A stretch of 64,000 bases of DNA from Asaia platycodi JCM 25414 (GCF_000614545.1 NZ_BAKW01000008.1:1-64000); one strand, 5' to 3'; numbered from the stretch's first letter, positions 1 to 9,799 are shown. The notes: generated from the letters alone by a model not told the origin. Made by a program: numbers and translations.

Positions 1-465
1 ATCGATGCCGCCCTTTGAGAGGATCGGTGCGTGAACATCGACATGGGCCTGAGCTGGAAGAAGCTGATAGCGGTCGCTCGTCATTTTGTTCGACAGGCCG
101 AGCAGGTGGTAATAACGGGCGTCGGAGCCGTAAAGCGCCTCAAGCATGAACCCGACCTGGAATTCGTATCTGGTCGGATCGATGGCCTTTGAGAGGGTGA
201 GGCTGATCTGGTTCAGCTGCGCCTGGTTGGCATGGTCGCCGAGAAAATTGCCGAAATTGATGCCGTTATCGGGGCGGGCCGGATTGGCCATGATGCCGCC
301 TTCGATAAGCCCTGACAGGTTGACGCCCTGTAACCAGGGGTTGGAAGCCGTCTTGAACAAGGCGATTTCAGCACGGGCCGGTTCCTGCATCGCGGCCGTG
401 GCGAACAAAGCAGCTACCGCCGTTGCTATCGCTTTGCGGCGTTTTGATATGAGATGGCGCGTCAA
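1..465 (-). CDS. Beta-barrel outer-membrane porin (BBP2/OmpL-like), partial
   Basis: Only the first ~155 codons are present; the 3' end lies beyond the left edge. I place the start at a TTG (463-465) because AGGGG sits at 474-478 with good spacing. It opens with a basic stretch and hydrophobic segment (KRRKAIATAVAALFATAAM), a signal peptide likely cut before AEIALF. The mature start (LSGLIEGGIMANP) and the aromatic, alternating pattern that follows resemble the putative beta-barrel porin-2 family of acetic acid bacteria. The AGGGG lies in a small hairpin (CCCCT 486-490 on the minus strand with AGGGG 474-478). Substrate unknown; the family call is from memory of similar proteins and the C-terminal barrel cannot be checked here. 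Confidence 0.55.
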   Translation of the reverse strand, partial: MTRHLISKRRKAIATAVAALFATAAMQEPARAEIALFKTASNPWLQGVNLSGLIEGGIMANPARPDNGINFGNFLGDHANQAQLNQISLTLSKAIDPTRYEFQVGFMLEALYGSDARYYHLLGLSNKMTSDRYQLLPAQAHVDVHAPILSKGGID

Positions 466-656
466 TGCTTTTACCCCTGTTCTGAAGGGGTGTTTTGGCT
501 CGGAACACCATAGTGGAAAAAGAGGCTGTATTTCCCGGCTTTATAGGAATTTCATAGTGCCGGGATAAGGCCGCGATGTCGGTGGAGGGAGCGAGAGCGA
601 GCCAGTCCCGTTCCCTCTGATGACGCTGCGGTTCAGGCGCTGATGGCATCGCAGGG

Positions 657-1139
657 TCAGTCGTGAAGTTTGAAGTTCACAGTCGTGCTTGAGCCGCCGA
701 GATATTTGAATGTAAGAGGCACGGTGTCGCCAGCCTTTATCGTATCAGGGAAGTTGCGGCAGATCAGGTGGTAACCACCCTCGGGGAAGACCATGGTCAT
801 GTCACCGGGGATGGTGAAGTGCGAAAAGAGATTGGCCGTGTGGCTCGTCACTTCCTGCTCGCTGTGAAAAGCCTCGATGTCGCTGCAATCCGGTGAGGTC
901 ACGCCCGAGATCAGATGGGCCTCGTGACCCTTGTTGACGATTGTGAAATAAGCCGCTGCAAGAGTGGGATACCGGGGCGCACGCCGTATCCAGCCCTCAA
1001 TGGAGATATCGCGATTGGCGTTTTTCTGCCCGGGCAGGTTATTATCGTCTGTCTGGGCGTGCGCTTCAGGCAGGGCCAGCGCCGCGCCTGTCATACAAAC
1101 TGTCACGAGCGATGCCAGAATAGCTTGCACTCTTTTCAC
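657..1139 (-). CDS. PCuAC-like periplasmic protein lacking canonical copper ligands
   Basis: A 160-residue exported protein: residues 1-28 form a signal peptide ending near LPEAHAQ, followed by a PCuAC fold ([11 protein letters not shown]; then [12 protein letters not shown]). Family members carry Cu(I) to cytochrome oxidase using an H-X10-M-X21-H-X-M motif. Here the C-terminal HXM reads HLI and no methionine sits at the expected place after FHSEQEV, so ordinary copper binding is doubtful. The start is GTG at 1137-1139 with AGGAG seven bases upstream. It is divergent from nrdR across ~70 bp and upstream of the porin on the same strand. The fold is fairly sure, the function is not. Confidence 0.75.
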   Translation of the reverse strand: MKRVQAILASLVTVCMTGAALALPEAHAQTDDNNLPGQKNANRDISIEGWIRRAPRYPTLAAAYFTIVNKGHEAHLISGVTSPDCSDIEAFHSEQEVTSHTANLFSHFTIPGDMTMVFPEGGYHLICRNFPDTIKAGDTVPLTFKYLGGSSTTVNFKLHD

Positions 1140-1211
1140 CGATACGCTCCTTTCTGCCCCCGGTCCGATCGGCCGTTCGTGCCATCATCTGCCCATCAGG
1201 GGAAAACTCTC

Positions 1212-1724
1212 ATGAATTGTCCGTTCTGCGGCCATGAAGATACGCAGGTCAAGGATAGTCGTTCGACTGATGATGGTGCGGCAATACGTCGACGTCGCGT
1301 CTGTGCCGGATGCGCCCAGCGTTTCACGACGATAGAACGTGTTCAATTGCGCGAACTCGTGGTGACCAAGATGGATGGCCGCCGAGTGCCTTTCGACCGC
1401 GACAAGCTGGCGCGCTCGATCCGTATTGCACTGCGTAAGCGCCCGGTTGAAGAAGAACGGCAGGAGCGCATCGTGAACGGGCTGGTGCGCCAGCTCGAAG
1501 CCTCGGGCGAGGCAGAAATTTCTTCGTCTCGCATCGGCGAATTGGCGATGGATGCATTGCACAGCATCGACGGTGTCGCTTATGTGCGCTTTGCAAGTGT
1601 GTATCGCGATTTTCGCGAAGTAGAGGCTTTCTCGAAGCTCCTGACGGATATGCGTCCCGGTGAGGAGGGAGGGCTCCTGCCTGCTCCCGGTGAGCGCGAG
1701 AAAGACAAGGAAACAGGAAAATGA
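1212..1724 (+). CDS. nrdR: Transcriptional repressor NrdR
   Basis: 170 residues. The N-terminus is a zinc ribbon ([11 protein letters not shown] ... CAGCAQRF), followed by an ATP-cone domain ([20 protein letters not shown]). NrdR binds NrdR boxes upstream of ribonucleotide reductase genes and represses them when dATP/ATP occupies the cone. The ATG at 1212 is preceded by AGGGG; the open frame extends further upstream but that part has no NrdR character and runs over the divergent PCuAC-like gene. The stop overlaps the nusB ATG (ATGA, 1721-1724), so nrdR, nusB and thiL look cotranscribed. Length is typical for the family. Confidence 0.97.
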   Translation: MNCPFCGHEDTQVKDSRSTDDGAAIRRRRVCAGCAQRFTTIERVQLRELVVTKMDGRRVPFDRDKLARSIRIALRKRPVEEERQERIVNGLVRQLEASGEAEISSSRIGELAMDALHSIDGVAYVRFASVYRDFREVEAFSKLLTDMRPGEEGGLLPAPGEREKDKETGK

Positions 1725-2232
1725 CCGACCAAGCCCAGACCAAGAATCCGCCCAAGCGTTCGCGCACTGTTGCACGCGTTGCGGCTGTTCAGGCGCTGTT
1801 CCAGTGCGAGCAGGGCGGCGAAAATGCCGAGACGGTCATCAACCAGTTCCAGCGCCATCGTCTTGGATCGAGCCAGGAAGACGGTTTTGAAGAAGGCTAT
1901 GTGCCCGATGCCGATTTCCGTCTTTTCGGCCTGATTGTGAAGGGCACGACGCTCGCTCAGGATTGTATCGACGAAGCGCTGGTCGGCGCACTTCCGGCAA
2001 ACTGGCCGCTTTCCCGTCTCGATCCGGTTCTGCGCGCCCTGCTGCGCGCAGCGCTGTGGGAGTTGGGTGAGGATACGCCTGCACGTGTCGTGATCAACGA
2101 ATATCTCGATGTCGCTCACGGGTTCTTCTCGGGCGATGAGGCACGCCTTGTGAATGGCGTGCTCGACGCATCAGCAGGAACCGTGGCGCTGCGAAAGAGG
2201 CCACCGGGCCGAACGAGCCCGACGCTGGCTGA
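1721..2232 (+). CDS. nusB: Transcription antitermination protein NusB (probable 1-nt frameshift near the end)
   Basis: NusB forms the boxA-binding heterodimer with NusE (S10) in antitermination of rRNA operons. Residues 1-30 ([19 protein letters not shown]) and the helical core ending [26 protein letters not shown] are typical. In the raw sequence the frame runs straight into thiL, but a more natural end is visible in the neighbouring frame: [13 protein letters not shown] and TGA at 2230-2232, one base before the thiL ATG at 2234. One missing base near 2185-2190 would join the two. I therefore annotate a separate NusB of ~170 residues instead of a fusion. The start overlaps nrdR by 4 nt. Confidence 0.85.
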
Positions 2233-2233
2233 G

Positions 2234-3178
2234 ATGAGCGGCGGCGAGTTCGATTTCATCGAGCGCTTCTTCAAGCCGCTCGCGGGTGAAGGGGCGCTCG
2301 GGCTGAGTGATGACGCAGCCCTGTACGATGTGCCGTCGGACAGGCAGCTGATTCTCTCGACCGATACGCTGGTCGAGGCCGTACATTTTCTGCCTGACGA
2401 CCCGGCCGAGACGGTCAGCCGCAAATTATTGCGCGTCAGTCTGTCCGATTGTGCGGCCATGGGCGCTGTGCCGAAGGCTTATCTGCTTAATATCAGCCGT
2501 CCTGCGTCGTTTGACGACCAGTGGTTCGCAAGTTTCAGCACCGGGCTTGCGCTCGATCAGGCCCAGTACGGTGTGCGTTTACTGGGAGGAGATACGACCG
2601 GCACACGCGGTCCGCTTGTGCTCGGTCTGACAATTCTCGGCGAAGTGGCACGAGGAAAGGCTGTTAGCCGGGCAGGGGCCAGGGCAGGCGACGATCTCTG
2701 GGTCACCGGCACGATCGGTGACTCGGCGCTGGGTCTGCAGGCTCTCCTTGGAGAGATAACCGACCCGGAGGGCTTCCTGGCCGGGCGCTATCGTCTGCCC
2801 CAGCCTCGCGTGGGTTTCCCGCTTCAGGATCTGGCGAGTGCGGGCATGGATGTGTCTGACGGGCTGGTGCAGGATGCCCGGCATCTGGCTCATGAAAGCG
2901 GCGTCGGCATCGAGATTGAAGCCGAGGCGGTTCCTCTGTCTGCGCAGGCACGCGCGGCTGGTCCGGCCTGGCTCGAAACCTGCCTGACGGGCGGCGATGA
3001 CTACGAGCTTCTGTTTACGGCCCCTCAAATGCGCGCTGCACAAATCATCGCAGCCGGGAAAGCGATCGGGTTGCCCGTGACCCGTATCGGTCGTGTTACT
3101 GTCGGGCACGGCGTGGTTGTGCTCGACAGTGCGCGGCGTGAGGTCAAACTGTCACGTCAGGGATGGCAGCATTTCTGA
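2234..3178 (+). CDS. thiL: Thiamine-monophosphate kinase ThiL
   Basis: Phosphorylates thiamine monophosphate to thiamine diphosphate, the last step of thiamine biosynthesis. It starts MSGGEFDFIERFFKPLA, then GALGLSDDAAL, STDTLVEAVHF (metal-binding Asp residues), the GGDTTGT loop, MDVSDGLVQDARHLA and GGDDYELLFT near the C-terminus, in the order expected for the AIR-synthetase-like ThiL fold. 314 residues is usual. The ATG at 2234 directly follows the inferred nusB stop. In the raw sequence it is in frame with nusB, most likely through a base lost upstream. A strong hairpin follows at 3182-3214. Confidence 0.95.
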   Translation: MSGGEFDFIERFFKPLAGEGALGLSDDAALYDVPSDRQLILSTDTLVEAVHFLPDDPAETVSRKLLRVSLSDCAAMGAVPKAYLLNISRPASFDDQWFASFSTGLALDQAQYGVRLLGGDTTGTRGPLVLGLTILGEVARGKAVSRAGARAGDDLWVTGTIGDSALGLQALLGEITDPEGFLAGRYRLPQPRVGFPLQDLASAGMDVSDGLVQDARHLAHESGVGIEIEAEAVPLSAQARAAGPAWLETCLTGGDDYELLFTAPQMRAAQIIAAGKAIGLPVTRIGRVTVGHGVVVLDSARREVKLSRQGWQHF

Positions 3179-3181
3179 GCC

Positions 3182-3214
3182 AGAGAAGGCCGGGCCTTCA
3201 GGGGGGCCTTCTCT
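3182..3214. terminator. Hairpin between convergent thiL and GNAT-like gene
   Basis: AGAGAAGGCC (3182-3191) is perfectly complementary to GGCCTTCTCT (3205-3214), a 10-bp stem with a 13-nt loop, placed between two convergent stop codons. It lacks a long T tract on either side, so termination is inferred from position and stem strength. Confidence 0.5.
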
Positions 3215-3237
3215 CAGTTGCGAGACTGAATGGGCTT

Positions 3238-4602
3238 TCAGAGCCCTGTCTGATCGATCTCCTTCTCATAGATACGATGGATCTTGTTCGGTTCCGGTAC
3301 CAGGCGCTTCACCAGATTGAGCATCGGGGTGTTTGTGTCGAGAATCCATCCCAGCTCGACCGATTTATAGGGAAGCGTCGCCCGGCGGCGGATCAGCTCG
3401 TCGATTGCCAGAGAGGGCATGAGCGCCCCGAGCAGGGTACCACGTACCTTGTGAGAGACGCCGAGCAGGATTACGCGCGCTGATTCGAAACGATGCGAGA
3501 GAAGGCGCGCGCCGAGCTTTGCCCAGCCAAGGGGAGACGGCGCACCATCGATGTCACGCACGATGTCGAAAATATTGGGCACCATGAGCGCCATGGCAGC
3601 AGGCTCGCCGGCATGGTCGATTTGCACGTAGTGCTCGGGACGGAGGACGAGCTTCAGCTGTTCGATCAACCCCGTCATCTCATAGGATTGAAGCGGCACG
3701 AAATTATAGGTGTCAGCCCAGGCGTCGTTATAGAGCGAACGCAGGACCTCGCCCTGAGCGGTAATCTGCTTTTTCGAAAGATGCGACACGGTCACTTCGC
3801 CCAGTTTGCCCTGGCCGGGCTTGAGGGCGCCTGGCACGATATGCCTGTCGTCGAGATCGTCGGTGAGGTCGAGCTTGAAGGTGAGTAGATCGCGACCTGT
3901 CTCGAAGCCGAGGGATTCGATCACACCATGCAGTTCAGGAGGATGCCAAGGCGTGCCGATCATCGGGGCTTCTGTCTGGCCTTCAATCATGAGGCCAGAC
4001 TCCCCATGATAGCCTAGCGTCACGGGGCCGCGCATGCGGGCCATACCCTGATCGCGCAGCCAGAGTTCTGCCGTGTCGAGCAGCGCCTTGACGATAGGCT
4101 TCTCGGGCAGGGCATCAAGCGCGCCAAACCAGCCGATTTTCTCATCCCAGGCTTCGAGCGCCTTGCCGTCGACGACGGCAGAAATGCGCCCCACCGCCAC
4201 GCCATCGCGCCAGGCCATGAAATAACGCACCGAGGCATGACGGAAAATACCGTTGCGCTTGGGATTGAGCAGATCATTCTGCTCCATGTCGAGCGGCGGC
4301 ATGTAGCCTTCGAATCCCTTGTAAAGGACGCGGGGGAGCTGTGTGAAAAGCTTGAGTTCCTTGCGTGAGATGACCGGCCTGACGGTTATGACAGCCGCTG
4401 TCTCTGAGCGGTCGAAAGCAAGAAGGCTGCCTGAATCGTCGTTGTGCTGATCGGTCTGGCGTGGCTCGATGACGGAGCGGGGAGTGACCACTCGGTCAGC
4501 GACAAGCGCGTCGGTGACATTCTGGCGGGAATCTGCTGCGTCCGGCAAGGTGAACTCTCTATTGCAATAGGCCGGTCGGTCCTTATGGCTTAACCGGAAC
4601 AT
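3238..4602 (-). CDS. GNAT-like N-acyltransferase (YghO-type), unknown substrate
   Basis: A 454-residue protein whose recognisable part begins around residue 72 (ITVRPVISRKELKLFTQLPRVLYKG) and contains GPVTLGYHGESGLMIEG and a long C-terminal acyltransferase-like half (ELGWILDTNTPMLNLVKRL). This matches the YghO-like group of the acetyltransferase superfamily, often labelled only 'hypothetical' or 'GNAT'. The first ~70 residues are polar and not conserved-looking; the start at 4602 lies only 25 bp from the divergent SDR start, so an internal start (for example a GTG in the DRVVTPRS region) is possible. No substrate can be inferred. Confidence 0.7.
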   Translation of the reverse strand: MFRLSHKDRPAYCNREFTLPDAADSRQNVTDALVADRVVTPRSVIEPRQTDQHNDDSGSLLAFDRSETAAVITVRPVISRKELKLFTQLPRVLYKGFEGYMPPLDMEQNDLLNPKRNGIFRHASVRYFMAWRDGVAVGRISAVVDGKALEAWDEKIGWFGALDALPEKPIVKALLDTAELWLRDQGMARMRGPVTLGYHGESGLMIEGQTEAPMIGTPWHPPELHGVIESLGFETGRDLLTFKLDLTDDLDDRHIVPGALKPGQGKLGEVTVSHLSKKQITAQGEVLRSLYNDAWADTYNFVPLQSYEMTGLIEQLKLVLRPEHYVQIDHAGEPAAMALMVPNIFDIVRDIDGAPSPLGWAKLGARLLSHRFESARVILLGVSHKVRGTLLGALMPSLAIDELIRRRATLPYKSVELGWILDTNTPMLNLVKRLVPEPNKIHRIYEKEIDQTGL

Positions 4603-4627
4603 ACCTTAATTGACGAAAGCGCGGTGA

Positions 4628-5433
4628 ATGTCACGTCCAGAACGGTTTGCAAAGGCACAGTATGTGCCCAATCATGCCCTTATCACCGGGGCATCCGGGG
4701 GGCTGGGCCGGGCACTGGCACTGCATTATGCCCGATCGGCACGCATCTCACGCTCTGGGGGCGCAACGAGCAGAGGCTGGAGGCTGTTGCGGTATCCTGC
4801 CGTCAGCAAGGCAGTACGGTGACATGCCATGTTCTTGCCCTGACCGATCTCGATGCCGGGATCGCCCTGTTCAGGGACGATGATTCGCAAAAACCCGTCG
4901 ATCTGCTCGTGCTGAACGCCGGTGTTTCCGATATCCGTCCCGAGGGCGCGTTAACCGAGACAGTCGAGGCGGTGAAGGAGGCGGCTTTGGTCAATTATGC
5001 TGCCCCCGTCACGCTGGCGACCGAGGCAGCTTCTGTCATGGCGCCGAGAAGAAATGGACGCATCGTGCTGATCGGCTCTGTCGCGGCGCATCACGACCTG
5101 CCTTTCGCCTCGGCCTATAGCAGCTCCAAGGCCGGTCTCGGCCGCTTTGCCACATGTCTGCATGCGGCCATGGCACCTCACAAGGTGGGTGTGACCCTGA
5201 TCGAGCCCGGTTACATCGATACCGCGATGAGCCGCAGACTGGACGGCGCGAGGCCCTTTCTCGTCTCTGCCGAGAAGGCGGCGGCGCTGATTGCCGAGGC
5301 GGCAGCTCGCAAACGGGCCGTGCTGATCTTCCCCCGGCTTTTCAGCCTGCTCAAGCTGGTCTCGATTTTGGTGCCTCGTCCGATCGCTCATCGCCTGTTG
5401 CGTCTGGCTCGGGTCAAGCAGAAGGCGCTCTAA
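4628..5433 (+). CDS. Short-chain dehydrogenase/reductase (1-nt frameshift near 4736)
   Basis: A Rossmann-fold SDR of about 268 residues. The N-terminal cofactor motif (HALITGASGGLGRALALHYAR) is read from ATG 4628; the rest (LWGRNEQRLEAVA, LVLNAGVSD, GSVAAHHD, SAYSSSKAGLGRF with the YxxxK catalytic pair, EPGYIDTAM) is one frame over. The break is explained by GATCGGCACG near 4736 having lost one G of a GGG run. The C-terminus has a hydrophobic segment (LFSLLKLVSILVPRPIAHRLL), as in membrane-associated SDRs acting on lipids or sugars. Substrate unknown. Confidence 0.85.
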
Positions 5434-5559
5434 GCGAGAATTATGGCCGTGGGTGTTGACGCAGGCCGGTTTGCCTGCGACTTCTTCCGCGAGAAACGTC
5501 TGATTTTCAGCCGAAGCTGAGCCCGGTTCGGGCATCTCCCCCGCGAAATGGAGCGCGTC

Positions 5560-6533
5560 ATGCAGGATATTGTCACCGTCGATATTGGAGGCACGAACGC
5601 GCGTTTCGCGATCGCCAAGGTCGATCAGGGGCGTGTTGTCGAGCTGGGTGAAGCGACGACTCTTCGCACGGCAGATCATGCGAGCCTCGCTCTCGCCTGG
5701 GAGGCTTTCGGTCGCGCGATAGATCGCGAATTGCCGCGCTATGCCGGTATCGCCATCGCTTGCCCGATACAGGGCGAAACGCTCAAGATGACCAATAACC
5801 CCTGGATCATCCAGCCCGCCATGCTGGCGGAGCGTCTGCATCTCGAAGATTTCACCCTAGTCAATGATTTTGGCGCGGTCGGTCATGCCGTGGCCAGATC
5901 GACGATCAGTATCTCGAGCATCTCTGCGGTCCTGACCGCCCTCTGCCCACCGAGGGCACGACTACCATCGTGGGGCCAGGTACGGGCCTTGGGGCTGCCT
6001 GTCTGCTGCGACGCAAGGGCCAGTATTTCGTGATCGAGACGGAGGGCGGCCATATCGACTTCGCCCCGCTCGATGAATTCGAAGACAAGATCCTGCGTGC
6101 GCTGCGCCGCCGCTTTCGCCGCGTATCGGCCGAGCGGATCGTCTCCGGCCCCGGCCTGACCAATCTTTATGAAATTATTGCCGAGATGCAGGGCCTGCCC
6201 ATCACCATGCGCGACAACAAGGCGCTTTGGGAAATGGCGATGGAAGGCCGTGATTCAATGGCGGCGGCCGCGCTCGAGCGTTTCTTCCTGTCGCTGGGTG
6301 CGGTTGCGGGCGATCTGGCGCTGGCTCATCGCGCGCAGGGCGTTGTTATTGCCGGCGGGTTGGGCCTGCGCGTGGCCGACAAGCTGCCGCATTCGGGCTT
6401 TGCCGAGCGTTTTGTCGCGAAGGGCCGCTTTGAAAGCATGATGGGCGACATGCCGGTAAAGATCATCACCCATCCGCAGCCCGGCCTGTTCGGTGCAGCC
6501 GCCGCTTTCGCCTCGGACCATCCACAGCTCTGA
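5560..6533 (+). CDS. glk: Glucokinase (1-nt frameshift near 5896)
   Basis: ATP-dependent phosphorylation of glucose to glucose 6-phosphate. The start at ATG 5560 is favoured by GGAG at 5550-5553; an in-frame ATG at 5548 is less well placed. The first half shows the ATPase motif VDIGGTNARFAIA, the substrate motif NNPWII and LVNDFGAVGHA. After a lost G near 5896 (GCCAGATCG) the protein continues with GPGTGLGAACLL, the ETEGGHIDFAP loop, IVSGPGLTNLYE and HPQPGLFGAAAAF. Corrected length is ~324 residues, as in bacterial Glk (ROK-unrelated). The product can feed the pentose phosphate route or Edd/Eda, encoded at 53-55.6 kb. Confidence 0.93.
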
Positions 6534-6542
6534 GACCGCAGC

Positions 6543-6560
6543 AGGGGCGCGAGCCCCTTT
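6543..6560 (+). terminator. Hairpin downstream of glk
   Basis: GGGGC (6544-6548), GCGA loop, GCCCC (6553-6557), flanked by A and TTT: a short GC-rich hairpin starting 10 bp after the glk stop and followed by three T. Likely an intrinsic terminator. Confidence 0.5.
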
Positions 6561-6863
6561 GCTGAAAAGACGTCGTCAAGCTGCGAGAGAGTGTTCTTGG
6601 GTTTTCAGCCATTATGGTCGAGTAACCTCACAGTCACACAAAAAAATACGAGCGGTTCCCCGTTGTAGAGCCCGGCATTTGGCCGGGCTTTCGTCGTTGT
6701 TGGGTCTTTCGAGAGAGCCGCCGTTACTTTTCCTCGAGGCGGCTTGCCTGCCGTCAAGAAAATGTGCTTTTGCGTAACGGCAATCTTTGCTTACACCAAT
6801 AATAATTACAATAATGTAACCTAAGCGCAGCAATTCGGGCGTGATCGGACATAAAGGCCAGAC
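6561..6863 (+). other. glk-dctA intergenic region with two further hairpins
   Basis: About 300 bp without a convincing protein gene. AGCCCGGC (6669-6676) pairs with GCCGGGCT (6682-6689) around a 5-nt loop, followed by TTCGTCGTTGTT; AGCCGCC (6716-6722) pairs with GGCGGCT (6738-6744). The first is terminator-like and could end a short transcript starting in the AT-rich stretch near 6620-6650, so a small RNA is possible but nothing identifies it. The dctA promoter region lies at 6787-6815. Confidence 0.3.
6787..6815 (+). promoter_or_regulatory. Possible sigma-70 promoter of dctA
   Basis: TTGCTT (6787-6792), a 17-bp spacer, and AATAAT (6810-6815) in a locally AT-rich stretch about 50 bp upstream of the dctA ATG. 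Only the spacing and the partial match to the consensus support this. Confidence 0.3.
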
Positions 6864-8208
6864 ATGAAAATCGTTCCGACCACAGAGGGGCAAGAGGCGC
6901 CGCGCGTAGATGCCAGACGTAAGCCCTTTTATACCCACACCTATTTTCAGGTTCTGTTCGCGATCGTCGTTGGGTCACTGATCGGCCATTTCGCCCCCCA
7001 GACGGGGCAGGCTCTACGCCCGTTCGGTGATGGCTTCATCCGACTGGTGAAGATGATCATCCCCCCCGTGATCTTCCTCACCATCGTGACCGGCATTGCA
7101 GGCATGCGCGATCTACGTGCGGTAGCACGCGTGGCGGGTAAGACCTTCGGGTATTTTCTGTTCTTCTCGACGCTTGCTCTTATCGTCGGGCTTGTTACCG
7201 CCAATGTCATCCGACCGGGTGCGGGCATTCATGCGAAGATTGGTGCACCGGGTGAGTACAGTGCCAGCGTCGCTGGGTATATTGGCAAGGCGCACGAGAG
7301 CAGCATTATCGAATTCGTGATGAATATCATTCCCGATACTTTCGTATCGGCGCTGACAACAGGCAATATCCTTCAGGCACTGTTCGTGGCTATTCTGACT
7401 GGCGTCGGCCTCGCCTGATGGGCGAACGCGGGACGCGCGTCTACGAGGTGCTCGAAGAAATCTCGGCGGTCGCGTTCCGTATTGTCGCTATTCTGATGAA
7501 AGCTGCGCCTATTGGAGCTTTTGGCGCCATGGCCTTCACGGTCGGGAAATATGGCGCGAGCAGCCTCGCCGACCTCGCCACACTGGTGGTGACCTTCTAT
7601 CTGACCGCGATCGTTTTCGTTGTGGTCATTCTGGGCGTTGTCGGTCGCCTGGCGGGATTCTCCATTCTGCGCCTGATTGCCTATCTGCGCGCCGAGTTGC
7701 TGCTGGTCCTCGGTACGTCTTCTTCAGAGAGCGCCTTGCCCAGCCTGATGGCCAAGATGGAGCAGGCAGGCTGCCCCAAGAGCATAGTCGGGTTGGTTGT
7801 GCCGATGGGGTATTCGTTCAATCTCGATGGCACCAATATCTACATGACTCTTGCGGCGCTCTTCATCGCCCAGGCCTATGATATCCATCTGAGCTTCGGC
7901 CAGCAGATCCTGCTGCTCGGCATGGCAATGCTGTCGTCAAAGGGCGCAGCGGGGTGACTGGAGCCGGCTTCATCACCCTTGCGGCCACCTTGTCCATTTT
8001 GCCCACGATACCCGTTGCCGGTATTGCGCTCATTCTGGGCGTCGATCGCTTCATGAGTGAATGCCGCAGCCTGACCAATTTCATCGGCAATGCAGTTGCC
8101 ACCATTGTCGTGGCACGATGGGAAGGCGTCCTCAATCGTGAACAGCTTGACCACGCTCTGGCTGGTCGCGGCGCAGGCCTCGCCGCTCCCCCTGTCATTC
8201 CCGAGTGA
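6864..8208 (+). CDS. dctA: C4-dicarboxylate/proton (sodium) symporter DctA (two 1-nt frameshifts)
   Basis: Inner-membrane DAACS-family importer of succinate, fumarate and malate. The protein reads in three frames: [20 protein letters not shown] ... [11 protein letters not shown] from ATG 6864; [20 protein letters not shown] through [18 protein letters not shown] (the serine-rich motif) and [16 protein letters not shown]; and [14 protein letters not shown] ... [21 protein letters not shown]. The junctions are a lost C near 7412 (GCCTGATGGG) and a lost G near 7953 (GCAGCGGGGTGACT). Corrected length is about 448 residues, normal for DctA. Only 18 bp separate it from the following porin gene, so they are probably cotranscribed. 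Confidence 0.95.
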
Positions 8209-8226
8209 AAGACGGGATCTGAAACC

Positions 8227-9752
8227 ATGGCATATCGCACTTTGCCCCACGCGCGTCTCCTGTCTCTTGGGACGGCAACGACCGCTCTTTGTCTGTGGGG
8301 CACGACACCGCAGGTGCTTGCCCAGCAGGGGCACAATCCGGCGCCCGACCCGGTTTCGCAAACCCGTGCGCCTGCCGAGCCTTCGGTCAGCACCTATCCG
8401 GCACCGGCTGCGGGAGACGGTCTGACGACGTCGGGTTATAACCTCTCACGCTGGGCTGAGGACTGGACGAAAATGCGCGATGCGAAAAATCGCCGTGATT
8501 TTCTCGACCGTCTCAAATTCATCCCGCTCAACCGATCGCAGAATGTGTACCTGACTTTCTCTGGTGAGATGCGGCTGCGTCTGAATCAGACAGGCAACCC
8601 CAATCTGAAGAAGGGTCCGGCCCAGCGTCAGGATATCATGCGTCTGGTTGGCGGGGCTGATCTGCATATCACGCGCTATTTCCGTGCGTTCGGCGAACTC
8701 GCGCATGGTGGTGTCTCCGGGCCGAATATCGGCGTTCCAGCCGCGAGCATGCGCAACAAGTTGCTGTTGCAGCAATATTTTGTTGAAGCCGACGCCCCAC
8801 TGCCCAATCTCAATGCAGGTGTGCGTTACGGTCGTCAGGAATTCACCGACGGCGCCAATCTTATGACGTCGCAGCGAGACAACAATACGCTGCGTTTTGT
8901 GCTGAATGGCACGCGTTTCTGGCTGCGCGGCAAGAGGATCCGTGGCGATTTCTTTGATTTTCACTATACGCAGCTGGGCCGAGGCGGCGCACGTGACGAC
9001 GTGATCGACCGGGGCATCCGGTTCTCGGGGGGGACGGCTGGCATCGTGATTCCGACCAGCTTTCTGGGTAAGTCGAAGCTGTTTCTTGACCCGTTCGTCT
9101 GGCGTTTACGCAACAGGCGTGCCGTCTGGGGCAGCGGTCCTGCGCGCGAGGACCGACTTTATTACGGGGCGCGGCTTTGGGGCGACGTTGATCGACTGAC
9201 GGTCGATTGGGTCGCCAATTATCAGGGCGGTCACTACGATGATCGGCGTATCGAGGCGTTTCAGGTCTTTCTCGCCCAGACCTATCGGCTCGGCTCGTCA
9301 CGCACGGCGCCACGCATCGGCTTTCATGGTGATTACGCGAGCGGTGGCGGCGCTTTCGGCAAGGGGACGTTGCGCAATGCATTCGCACCCTTTGGCAACA
9401 ACATCTACTACAGCTACCAGCTCTTCTTGACGCCCACCAATCTGATTGCGCTGGCACCGAACGTCACTGTTTCGCCTATCGAAAGCCTGCGTCTGACATT
9501 CGAGCATCAGTTTGCCTGGCGCGCCAGCCTTACGGACGCTGTTTACCGTGCCAACGGCACAGCGTTTTCAGGCACGCAAAAAACGCATGCGCGGCGTGTG
9601 GCCCAATCGACCGTGTGCAGGGCGTCTGGACGTGGACGCCAAGGTTGGGCTTCACCGCGCGATACGAGCATCTGCAAGCAGGCCCTGCTTTGACGCGTGC
9701 AGGCTATAGCAGCTCGGATTTCGTGGCCGGCTGGGCGAATTACCGCTTCTGA
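8227..9752 (+). CDS. Alginate-export-type outer-membrane porin (1-nt frameshift near 9601)
   Basis: An exported beta-barrel protein of about 508 residues with a signal peptide (TATTALCLWGTTPQVLAQQG) and an Alginate_exp-like barrel: VYLTFSGEMRLRLNQ, YFRAFGELAHGG, NAGVRYGRQEFTDGANL, RFWLRGKRIRGDFFDFHYT. A lost G near 9601 (GTGTGGCCCAA) displaces the end; the true C-terminus is WTWTPRLGFTARYEHLQAG ... SSDFVAGWANYRF, a classical barrel end with terminal Phe (stop 9750-9752). Despite the domain name, alginate is not implied; in acetic acid bacteria such porins sit by various transporters. Its position after dctA suggests organic-acid passage, an inference. Confidence 0.8.
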
Positions 9753-9799
9753 TCGCGTCGAACGCCACAGCGGCGGAGCGTAACGACGGTATCGGGAAT

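Noticed and set aside
915-1211. N-terminal extension of NrdR
   Set aside because: The NrdR zinc ribbon begins at ATG 1212, and the extension runs over the divergent PCuAC-like gene.
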